From contig JAKARZ010000033.1 in assembly GCA_021828405.1 (NCBI GenBank), positions 1 through 22,307 on the forward strand: 22,307 bases of DNA, given 5' to 3'. Source of the stretch: Bacillota bacterium (GTDB lineage Bacteria; Bacillota_E; Sulfobacillia; Sulfobacillales; JAIMBI01). Positions 1-7,061 of the stretch are shown here, piece by piece (the first letter of the stretch is position 1; each line of letters starts with the position of its first letter). A model generated the notes under the pieces. The model had not been told where the DNA came from and ran no database searches. It saw only the letters and a list, made by a program, of their open reading frames with translations. Both the position numbers and the translations under genes were made by a program.

Positions 1-114
1 AGGCAACCGGATAGAATGGAGACGTCCAGCATCTTCCCACCGATAGATCGTCCGCACGGTTACACCGAGGTATTTGGCGGTTTGTCCGGTAGAAAGCACC
101 TTTTCCGTGTTCAT
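1..114 (-). CDS. MerR/excisionase-type HTH protein, 5' part only (possible IS607-type tnpA)
   Basis: The gene runs off the left edge, so only the first 38 residues are visible. They read MNTEKVLSTGQTAKYLGVTV and continue with RTIYRWEDAGRLHSI. This is a compact winged HTH of the MerR/excisionase type: 'TGQTAKYLGV' gives the first helix and turn, and 'TVRTIYRWEDAGRL' the recognition helix and wing. The same layout is known at the N-terminus of IS607-family serine recombinases (TnpA), of phage and plasmid excisionases, and of stand-alone 'helix-turn-helix domain' proteins. The visible part cannot separate these. The ATG lies only 6 bases beyond a consensus -10 box and there is no Shine-Dalgarno sequence, so translation from a leaderless or nearly leaderless mRNA is expected. 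The HTH assignment is secure; the recombinase identity is inference. Confidence 0.7.
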   Translation of the reverse strand, partial: MNTEKVLSTGQTAKYLGVTVRTIYRWEDAGRLHSIRLP

Positions 115-120
115 GCTTCC

Positions 121-148
121 ATTATAGCCTCTTGTCAGGACTTGTCAA
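121..148 (-). promoter_or_regulatory. Consensus sigma-A-type promoter for the leftward HTH gene, with TGACAAG direct repeat
   Basis: On the minus strand a perfect TTGACA (148-143) is separated by 16 bases from a perfect TATAAT (126-121). The start codon of the HTH gene is at 114, where transcription itself should begin, so the mRNA is probably leaderless. The -35 region contains TGACAAG twice, 10 bases apart in the same orientation. The repeat could be an operator for the HTH protein or part of the left end of an insertion element. Confidence 0.75.
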
Positions 149-245
149 GCGGGAAAGGCACCTCCTGACCAGGTCCCTTCTCGGCAGGAATCCGGCGGCG
201 GGCCGCGAACGTCCTCGGGTGCTTGAGAGATGGGAGGGACACTTC

Positions 246-3200
246 ATGGACGAACCTCGCGAAAACCTGGCTTATGTGCGCTATCCAGCCATTCACGGGG
301 ACCAGGTGGCGTTCGTGGCCGAGGACGACTTGTGGACCGTGTCGGCCGCCGGGGGCACGGCGCGCCGACTGTCGGCGGGCGTCGGGCCTTTTGACGGTCC
401 GCGTTTCACCCCCGACGGCACGCGCTTGGTGTTTGTGGGTCGGGAAGAAGGGGAGGCGGACCTATACTGGATGCCGGCCGGTGGGGGATCGGTGCATCGG
501 GTGACATTCACGGGCGGGGTAGTGGCGGTGGCGGGCTTCACGCCTCTGGGACACCCAGTCGCGGCTGTCAACGCCAAGCTGCCTTTTCCCCAGGCCCCGC
601 TCTTGTACACCGTAGATCTGGACGGCGGTCAGGTGGACCCGATGCCGTGGGGGACGGCGCGCGCGATAACATATGGGCCCCAGGGTGGCGTGGTGCTGGG
701 GCGGAAGACGCAAGACCTGGCCACGTGGAAGCGATATCGGGGCGGCACCGCGGGAGAGCTTTGGATCGACTCCGATGGCCGAGGGCACTTTCACGTGTTT
801 CGGGCCCCGGACCACGGAAACCTCACCAGCCCGATGTGGGTGGGCGACCGCATCTACTTTCTGTCCGACTACCAAGGCGTGGGCAACCTGTACTCCATTC
901 GCCCGGATGGGTCGGATATTCGGCGGCATACGGATCACGCCGAGTACTACGCCCGCAACGCCAGCACGGACGGGCGCCGCATCGTGTACCACGCGGGCGG
1001 AGAGCTCTGGTCCTTCACACCGGGGGACGCCCAGCCCGAGCGGGTGACGGTCACGCTCGCGAGCCAGCGGCGCGACCGGGAGCGGCGCTACGTCGAGCCG
1101 GCAAACTTCCTGACGGAGTTTGCGCCGCATCCCGAGGCGGAGCAGTTGCTGGTCACCACGCGCGGGCAGCTTTTTCAGCTGGGCCCATTTGAGGGGCCGG
1201 TGCGGCAGTTGTCGCCGGGCTCCGGGGTGCGGTACCGGCTGGCCCGCTGGGTGGGTAACGACCGGGTGGTGCTGGTGGGCGACCCCGCGGGGGACGACCG
1301 CGTGCTGCTGATCCACCCCGAGGGCGGCCAATCCCCGGAGGTGCTGTGGGACGAGAACCTGGGGCTCATCGTGGGGCTGGAAGTGAGTCAGGACGGCCGC
1401 CACCTGGCGTTTGCCAACCAGCGCCAGGAGCTTTGGCTGGTGGACATCGGGGCGAAGCACGCGGAGCGTATCGACCAAAGCCCCTATGGTCAGCCGGCGC
1501 ATCTCGCATGGTCGCCGGACAGCCGGTATCTCGCGTATGCCATGCCCAGTTCCGAATCCACCACCGGCATCCGGGTGCTGGACACGAAAGATGGCCAGGT
1601 GTACGCGGTAACGCGGCCGGTGGTGCACGACGACCACCCGGTCTGGGATGCCGAGGGGCGCTACCTGTACTTCCTGGGCGCACGGGCACTGGACCCCGTG
1701 TATGACCAGGTGACCTTTGACATGGGCTTTCCGCGTGCGGTCCGACCGTATCTGGTCACGCTGCAGCGCGACACCCCTTCGCCGTTTGTGGGACCGCCGG
1801 CAACGGCACCCAAGAAGTCCGACGGCGACGCGGCGGCCAAGAAAGCCGGCGCAGAGCCGAAGCCCATCGTCATCGACTTCGAGGGGATAGACCGACGCGT
1901 GGTGCCGTTTCCGGTGGACGAGGCCCCGTTCGGCCAAATAGCGAGCTTGGGCCAGAAAGTGCTGTGGACCACCTTCCCGATTCGTGGACAGCGCTCGGCC
2001 CCCATGGGGGCGGATCCCCCCGCCGACGGCACGCTCACGGTGTACGACCTCACCACGCGGGAGGCGGAGACGCTGGTCAAGGGCGTGACCCGCTTCGCGC
2101 TGGCGCAGAACGGGGAGCACTTGGTGTATCAGGCGGGAAGAAAGCTCCGGTGGGTCAAGCCGCAGGAGAAGGTGCCCGAGGCCGCGTCCGATGCTCCCGG
2201 TCGCAAGTCGGGCTACGTGGACTGGTCGCGCGTGCCGGTGCTGGTGACCCCGCCGGCGGAGTGGGCCCAGATGCTCTCCGAGTCGTGGCGCATGATGCTG
2301 CACCGGTTTTGGAATCACACCATGTCGGACGTGGACTGGGACGGGATGCACCGCCGCTACGCGGCGCTGCTGCCGCGACTGGCCACTCGGGGCGACCTGT
2401 CGGACGTGCTGTGGGAAATGCACGGGGAGCTTGGGACCTCGCACGCTTACGAAAGAGGCGGCGATTACCGGCCCGCGCCGTCGTTTGCGCACGGGTTTCT
2501 GGGGGCCGACTTTGCCTGGGATGAACAGGAGGCGGGCTGGCGCATCACGCACATTGTGCAGGGCGATCCCTCCGTCAGCGGCCACGACTCCCCGCTGAAC
2601 GGGCCTGGGGTCGGCATCGAAGAAGGCGACGTGCTCACCGCAGTCGACGGGCAGGCGGCCAGCCGGATCCTCACACCCGAGCATCTCCTGATGCGCCGGC
2701 GCGAGCAGGAGGTCGCGCTCACCGTGCGGCGGCCGCACGCGGCGCCGCGCACGGCGGTGGTGAAAACGTTGGCCACCGAGCAATTGGCGCGGTATCGGGA
2801 GTGGGTGGAAGTCAACCGCACATGGGTGCACCGCGAAGGCGGCGGCCGGGTGGGGTATCTCCACATCCCCAACATGATGGCCTGGGGCTTTTCCGAGTTC
2901 TATCGGCTGTACCCGGAAGAGGTCACCCACGATGCCCTCATCGTCGATGTTCGCTTCAATGGAGGAGGGCACGTGTCGCAACTCCTGCTCGAGAAGCTCA
3001 ATCGCCGGCCCATCGGCTTTACGATCCCGCGCTGGCGGTCCGCTGGCACCTATCCGCATGATGCTCCGCGCGGGCCGGTGGTGGCGCTCACCAACGACTG
3101 GGCCGGCTCCGACGGGGATATCTTCAGCCACAGCTTCAAGCTGATGGGCTTGGGACCGCTGGTGGGCCGGCGCACCTGGGGAGGGGTGATTGGCATCAAC

Positions 3201-3467
3201 CCGCAGTATCGGCTGGTGGACAACACCGTGGTGACCCAGCCCGAGTTCCCGTTCTGGTTCACGGATGTGGGCTGGGGTGTGGAAAACTACGGCACCGATC
3301 CCACCATTGAGGTGGATTACACGCCAGAGGATTACGCGGCAGGCCGCGACCCCCAATTGGAACGCGGCCTGGCGGAGGCGCTGGCGCTGTTGGAGCAGCA
3401 CCCGGCCCTGGCGGTCCCCAACGACCCGAAGCCGAGCCGGGCGGTGCCGCCGCTGCCGCTCCGCTGA
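246..3467 (+). CDS. tri: Tricorn protease (S41-type, full length)
   Basis: This is a large cytosolic self-compartmentalising serine peptidase that trims oligopeptides released by upstream proteases. At 1073 residues it matches the Thermoplasma enzyme (about 1071). Domains in order: a six-bladed beta-propeller (about 1-300), a seven-bladed propeller (about 315-640), the C1 helical part (about 660-735), a PDZ domain (about 745-835), and the C2 catalytic domain (about 840-1040). The catalytic residues fit the family: Ser732-His733 in 'GTSHAY', Ser955-Asp956 in 'AGSDGD', and Glu1013 in 'GVENYG'. They are offset from the Thermoplasma numbers (745/746, 965/966, 1023) by only 10-13. An Ala/Lys-rich linker (about 520-545) interrupts the second propeller. 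The ATG at 246 is chosen because GGGAGGG lies 7 bases upstream and the propeller begins just after it; an in-frame TTG at 132 would add 38 residues with no family match. No signal peptide is seen. The symbol follows common usage for tricorn. Confidence 0.95.
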   Translation: MDEPRENLAYVRYPAIHGDQVAFVAEDDLWTVSAAGGTARRLSAGVGPFDGPRFTPDGTRLVFVGREEGEADLYWMPAGGGSVHRVTFTGGVVAVAGFTPLGHPVAAVNAKLPFPQAPLLYTVDLDGGQVDPMPWGTARAITYGPQGGVVLGRKTQDLATWKRYRGGTAGELWIDSDGRGHFHVFRAPDHGNLTSPMWVGDRIYFLSDYQGVGNLYSIRPDGSDIRRHTDHAEYYARNASTDGRRIVYHAGGELWSFTPGDAQPERVTVTLASQRRDRERRYVEPANFLTEFAPHPEAEQLLVTTRGQLFQLGPFEGPVRQLSPGSGVRYRLARWVGNDRVVLVGDPAGDDRVLLIHPEGGQSPEVLWDENLGLIVGLEVSQDGRHLAFANQRQELWLVDIGAKHAERIDQSPYGQPAHLAWSPDSRYLAYAMPSSESTTGIRVLDTKDGQVYAVTRPVVHDDHPVWDAEGRYLYFLGARALDPVYDQVTFDMGFPRAVRPYLVTLQRDTPSPFVGPPATAPKKSDGDAAAKKAGAEPKPIVIDFEGIDRRVVPFPVDEAPFGQIASLGQKVLWTTFPIRGQRSAPMGADPPADGTLTVYDLTTREAETLVKGVTRFALAQNGEHLVYQAGRKLRWVKPQEKVPEAASDAPGRKSGYVDWSRVPVLVTPPAEWAQMLSESWRMMLHRFWNHTMSDVDWDGMHRRYAALLPRLATRGDLSDVLWEMHGELGTSHAYERGGDYRPAPSFAHGFLGADFAWDEQEAGWRITHIVQGDPSVSGHDSPLNGPGVGIEEGDVLTAVDGQAASRILTPEHLLMRRREQEVALTVRRPHAAPRTAVVKTLATEQLARYREWVEVNRTWVHREGGGRVGYLHIPNMMAWGFSEFYRLYPEEVTHDALIVDVRFNGGGHVSQLLLEKLNRRPIGFTIPRWRSAGTYPHDAPRGPVVALTNDWAGSDGDIFSHSFKLMGLGPLVGRRTWGGVIGINPQYRLVDNTVVTQPEFPFWFTDVGWGVENYGTDPTIEVDYTPEDYAAGRDPQLERGLAEALALLEQHPALAVPNDPKPSRAVPPLPLR

Positions 3468-3499
3468 TCCGGTCCAACATCAATCAAGCCCAACCAGAG

Positions 3500-3527
3500 G
3501 CGGGCGCACTACCAAGGGTGCGCCCGC
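3500..3527. terminator. Hairpin between the tricorn gene and the corA remnant
   Basis: A perfect 10-bp inverted repeat, GCGGGCGCAC and GTGCGCCCGC, is separated by an 8-base loop. It starts 32 bases after the tricorn stop and lies 10 bases beyond the stop of the leftward corA remnant, so it could serve both strands. No U-tract follows on either side. Confidence 0.65.
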
Positions 3528-3536
3528 TCGGTATAG

Positions 3537-3930
3537 TCAACTGCGGCGGGGACACCCCACCAGCATCACCCCCACGAGGGTGACCATGAGGCCCAGCGCC
3601 CTCTCCTGACCGAGGGAGACGGTCAGTTCGGGATGCAGTGGAGCCATGCCGAAAAGCCCGGTGAAGAACGTGATGGCCAGGAACACCGTCGGGACGATGG
3701 TGAGAACCATCATGGTCTCGTTCAGCCGGGTGGGCGCCCTGGTTCAACGGCAGGTCCACCAAGCCGGTGAGGTTGTCGTGCAGCGTGTGCACCGTACCGA
3801 TGATGTGGTCGACGCCGTCGTCCACGTCAGCGAACCCGCCGTCGCGCTTGCGCCGTTGCGATGCGTTGCGGCGCATCTCGGCCATGTTGAGGCGCAAAGC
3901 ATGCACCTGGCGCCACCCCCGGAAAACGTC
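3537..3930 (-). pseudogene. corA: CorA-type divalent cation transporter, decayed C-terminal part with frameshift
   Basis: Read leftward, two frames give consecutive parts of a CorA C-terminus. The first (about 3925-3731) contains 'VHALRLNMAEMRRN', 'FADVDDGVDHIIGTVHTL' and 'LTGLVDLPLNQ', matching the long stalk helix. The second (3729-3537) begins 'RLNETMMVLTIVPTVFLA', continues 'FFTGLFGM', and ends with the second membrane segment 'LMVTLVGVMLVG' before TGA at 3539-3537. CorA proteins have exactly this succession, with 'N.VMKVLTI.ATIF' leading into TM1 and the pore motif GMN. Here the motif reads GMA, so the conserved Asn is lost. Removing one base from the GGG at 3728-3730 would rejoin the frames. 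Upstream of about 3930 the similarity fades and no intact N-terminal cytoplasmic domain can be read, so I call it a pseudogene. A sequencing error at 3728-3730 alone would not restore a full gene. Confidence 0.75.
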
Positions 3931-4660
3931 GCCAGCCGCCCGTGCCCCGACAGGAGCTGTCCTCAAGTAGGTCAAACAGGTCATCCGTCGCGTCAACCCA
4001 CCCCCAAAAACCCGTCGGCAGCTCTAAGGCAGATTTCGACCGGCAGCCGGGAGGCCGTTGCCAGCAGGTTGGGGTTGTCGGCCATGTCGGGCGTCAACTC
4101 GTCCAGCAGAGAGCCAGCAGATCCACACCGCGCCCTGGCGGGCGAGGCGGGTGTGCGCCACGGCGGAGGTGCGACGGGACTACGGGATGTCTCCTTGCTT
4201 GTAGGGGCCCTGGGCCGTGCGTTGCGAGCTCTTGACGACCAACCTCTGTACCGAACGGGCTCTAGGCAAGTTGCGGTTTGCGCGCATGCCGTAGCGCACG
4301 ACCACCCGTCTGTCGACGGGAACAAGCGGACGGGGTGGTTGGCACCGCGTATGTGGCTGGCGGGCGACGGGTCCACGTGATGGCCGCGCGCGATGAGGCC
4401 GTGTAGGCATTTGTCCAAGTGGCCACGGGGCAGTGGAGTGCGGCAGACTTGGCTGGATGGGCCGAACAGCATTCGCGGACCACTCCCGGCGGGGCACCGC
4501 CTGGGCCGTGACACGACCGTGCTCCGTCGCGGGTAGGGCGCAGTCCATTGCGACCACACTCAACCGGCGACGAACCCCTACGCCCTCGTCCAACGTTGTA
4601 AAGTCAAGACCGGGGTGACGCGGTCGTGCGCGGTTAGGCAAAGGTGGCGGACCATCGACG
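3931..4660. other. Stretch without a recognisable intact gene
   Basis: This 730-base stretch lies between the readable corA remnant and the 4661 gene. Open frames exist on both strands, but none has a convincing ribosome binding site, a protein family motif or the third-codon GC bias of the neighbours. Short leftward peptides around 4030-4130, such as 'LLDELTPDMADNPNLLATA', could be the eroded N-terminal domain of the same CorA, with several frame changes. That reading is weak. A TTGACT near 4600 on the minus strand could be the -35 box of the former corA promoter, but I see no good -10 partner. Confidence 0.4.
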
Positions 4661-6724
4661 ATGGCGAAGATGGATGGGGCGATGCGGGAGCCGGCGTGGC
4701 TCCATGCCCTCATGTTGGATTGGGCGGATCCGGTGCTGCACTTTGTGCACGACCACTTGGCAGAGCCGGCTCTGGCCCAGCGGGTGACCCGCCAGGTGTT
4801 CTTGCAAGTGCTGCGTCTTGCCCGCGACGAAGCACCGCACCCGGGGGAGCTGTTTGACCGGGCAGAGGTCTGGATCGCGCGGCACCGGGCCAACATCCCC
4901 GCAGCCGAGGGGGCATGGCAGGCGGCCATGCGGCGCCTGCATTCCGAGGACCGCCGGTGGTGCTCGCTTGCGGCGTACGGCCGCTGGTCCTTTGACGTAC
5001 TCACCGCCAGCGCGTCGCTGCCGCCCGACACCGTGAGCCTGGCGCTGGAACGGGCGTGGTGGGCGCTCGGATCCACGGGGGCTCGCCCCAGATCCGAGGA
5101 CGAGTGGCGCCAGTGGCTGGCCAAGGCGGGCCCGCCTTGGCCCCCGGCCGGGCTCGCTTTTGATTGGTCGGCTTGGACCCCTGGGGCGCGGCCGACTCGG
5201 CCGCCAAGCTGGCTTCGTCCGCGCCATGCGCTCATCGCCGCCGCCGCGCTGGTGGTGGCGGCGGTGGCGGCGATCGTGCTGCGGAACGATGCCCTGGCGG
5301 CGGTGCCGCCGTTGCCCTTTGCCGACCCCGCCACCGCGACGGCTCTGCACCTGGTGGTTGATGGGGCATCCCCCGTGGGGGCGGAGCCGTTCGGGTCGTC
5401 CCAAGAATCGTCCCTCGCGATGAAAACCCTGGCGCCTGGGCTCCGGTCGTACGCCGCCGCCACGGCGAGCCTGGCCAAGCCGTCCACCGCCTATGGCATC
5501 AGCGGGCTACAGGTGGGGTGGGCCCAGGGGCCCCACGGCCTCGTGCTGGTTCTGCGCATCTCCAAGGGCCCCGCGCCTGCTGTGTACAATTTGGCCAGCC
5601 ACGGCCAGCGCGTTGCCGGCACGGTCGAGCCACGTGGGTACGTGCTGTATCCGTTCGCAGGCGAGGCGGGGGCGGTGCGGGTCGAGGCTGGGGGCCACGC
5701 GACGGTGTTTGCCTGGGCAGCCGGGCGCGGCCCGCACCCGTGGATGCACGTGGACAGCGGGGCGTGGAGCGTCGCGGCTGGCCAGCCCGGGCCCCGGGGA
5801 GCCGACGGATCCTGGGTATATCAGGCGCCGCCGAGCTCGGGCGGCCTAGTGTTGGGGGTTTTGCAGAGCGGACTCCTGTGGGTGCATCAAGACCGGTGGT
5901 GGCTGCTGCCCACGCGCGGTCCCGCGATTCCGCTGGTGCACCTGCTGCCGAGCGGCGCAGGCCCCTTTCCAACGCAGATCGCCGTCACCGCGTATCCGGG
6001 CATGGCCGATGAGGTGCTGGCCAACGATGTGGGCTCCGGCGCGTCGGGCTCGGCCGGTCTCTGGTGGAACCTGGCCGAGGATCGGTGGGGACACACCACT
6101 CCGCTGGCGGGACCGCTGCCCTCGATGCTGGCGCCCGAGACCGGGTGGATATCCCGAGGCCCCTTTCCCCAGCTCCTCACCTATGGATCCCCGCCGTCGA
6201 CGCTCACGATGAAGCGCGGCCTCTACGCGCTCACCGCCTGGGAGCACTCGGTGTTTGGCCCGATTCCGCAGGCAGGCCATAAGTGGGCGGTCGGCACCTA
6301 TGGGTGGCGCCATGGGACGTTTGTGCCGGCGCGGGTGGTAGAGACCAGCGAAGTGGCCGCCGTCGCTTTTCCGGACTGGGGGCCCACCTACGTGGACAAT
6401 CTCACGGTCCCCAGCCAAGGTACCTTCGGCGACCAGGTCCAGGGACCGGCCACCGTGAGCCTTACCGCCGCCAGCGGCGGATATCGCACCACGGTTCAAC
6501 TCAGCACGGCCGAGACGCTTTGGGTCGAGCGGCGCTGGCTGGTGGTGCAGAGTCCAGGCCAGCACGATGCCCGCGTGGGCTGGCCGGACGCGGCGGGGCA
6601 GCTCCAGTGGCATACGCTCGCGCCCGGCAGCGTGCCCCAGGTGGGCAACGGCTTTCTGTGGTGGGAGCGGAATGGCCACACGTACATCTGGATGCCGCCG
6701 TTCATGCCCCTGGCGGGCGGGTGA
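4661..6724 (+). CDS. ECF sigma-factor-like domain fused to a transmembrane segment and a large extracytoplasmic domain
   Basis: The protein has 687 residues. The N-terminal 140 or so follow the ECF sigma-factor plan. 'DPVLHFVHDHLAEPALAQRV' and 'TRQVFLQVLRL' (about 23-53) resemble region 2, 'LFDRAEVWIARHRAN' (64-78) resembles the end of region 2, and 'SLPPDTVSLALERAWWAL' (119-136) matches the region 4 pattern 'G.P.GTVKSRL.RAR.AL' without its basic DNA-contacting residues. A Pro-rich linker with basic residues near 176-188 precedes one clear membrane helix (about 189-207, 'LIAAAALVVAAVAAIVL'). The remaining 480 residues are Trp- and Gly-rich, predicted beta-rich, and apparently free of cysteine. 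The expected topology is cytoplasmic N-terminus and external C-terminus, as in anti-sigma sensors. DNA binding is doubtful; a role in binding an anti-sigma factor or RNA polymerase, or in surface sensing, is inference. ATG 4661 has AGGTGG about 13 bases upstream; ATG 4670 is an alternative start. Confidence 0.7.
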   Translation: MAKMDGAMREPAWLHALMLDWADPVLHFVHDHLAEPALAQRVTRQVFLQVLRLARDEAPHPGELFDRAEVWIARHRANIPAAEGAWQAAMRRLHSEDRRWCSLAAYGRWSFDVLTASASLPPDTVSLALERAWWALGSTGARPRSEDEWRQWLAKAGPPWPPAGLAFDWSAWTPGARPTRPPSWLRPRHALIAAAALVVAAVAAIVLRNDALAAVPPLPFADPATATALHLVVDGASPVGAEPFGSSQESSLAMKTLAPGLRSYAAATASLAKPSTAYGISGLQVGWAQGPHGLVLVLRISKGPAPAVYNLASHGQRVAGTVEPRGYVLYPFAGEAGAVRVEAGGHATVFAWAAGRGPHPWMHVDSGAWSVAAGQPGPRGADGSWVYQAPPSSGGLVLGVLQSGLLWVHQDRWWLLPTRGPAIPLVHLLPSGAGPFPTQIAVTAYPGMADEVLANDVGSGASGSAGLWWNLAEDRWGHTTPLAGPLPSMLAPETGWISRGPFPQLLTYGSPPSTLTMKRGLYALTAWEHSVFGPIPQAGHKWAVGTYGWRHGTFVPARVVETSEVAAVAFPDWGPTYVDNLTVPSQGTFGDQVQGPATVSLTAASGGYRTTVQLSTAETLWVERRWLVVQSPGQHDARVGWPDAAGQLQWHTLAPGSVPQVGNGFLWWERNGHTYIWMPPFMPLAGG

Positions 6725-7051
6725 TGCGCTACCCGTCCCAAGTCGCATCAGGAGGGAGCCAGGACGCGGCCGCCGTCGTGTGGCCTCGCCGGCCGAAAAC
6801 CACCCGTCCTCGCCGCGCCTCGCGTGGCGATCGGCTGCCGGAGGGGCACGCGGGGAACTTCTTGTGCGGGGCCGCGGCGGGCCGCACGCACTTCTGGGCT
6901 CCGCGACTTCAGCCTTGCTGACCCGCCGCCGGACTGAGCGGCTTGTCTGGCGCTTGGCGGGAAGATGAGCGGACGCGGCAGGATCTTGACGGCGGGCGAG
7001 GAAAAAAGCACGGGGCGCGGACGGACGTTCGCCCCCGAGTCGAGCCCAAGC
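6725..7051. other. Intergenic region before the prolyl oligopeptidase gene
   Basis: This is about 330 bases of non-coding DNA. It holds a modest GC hairpin at 6864-6887 (GTGCGG and CCGCAC arms, 12-base loop) that may end the upstream transcript. I see no convincing -35/-10 pair and no small gene with a ribosome binding site. Confidence 0.4.
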
Positions 7052-7061
7052 AGGAGGAAAC

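Noticed and set aside
132..245. N-terminal extension of tricorn from TTG 132
   Set aside because: The added 38 residues have no family counterpart, and a proper ribosome binding site sits before ATG 246.
462..3401. A 979-codon open frame on the minus strand opposite the tricorn gene
   Set aside because: It mirrors the GC-rich third positions of tricorn, has Arg/His/Pro-rich low-information sequence and no family motif. Tricorn on the plus strand is unmistakable.
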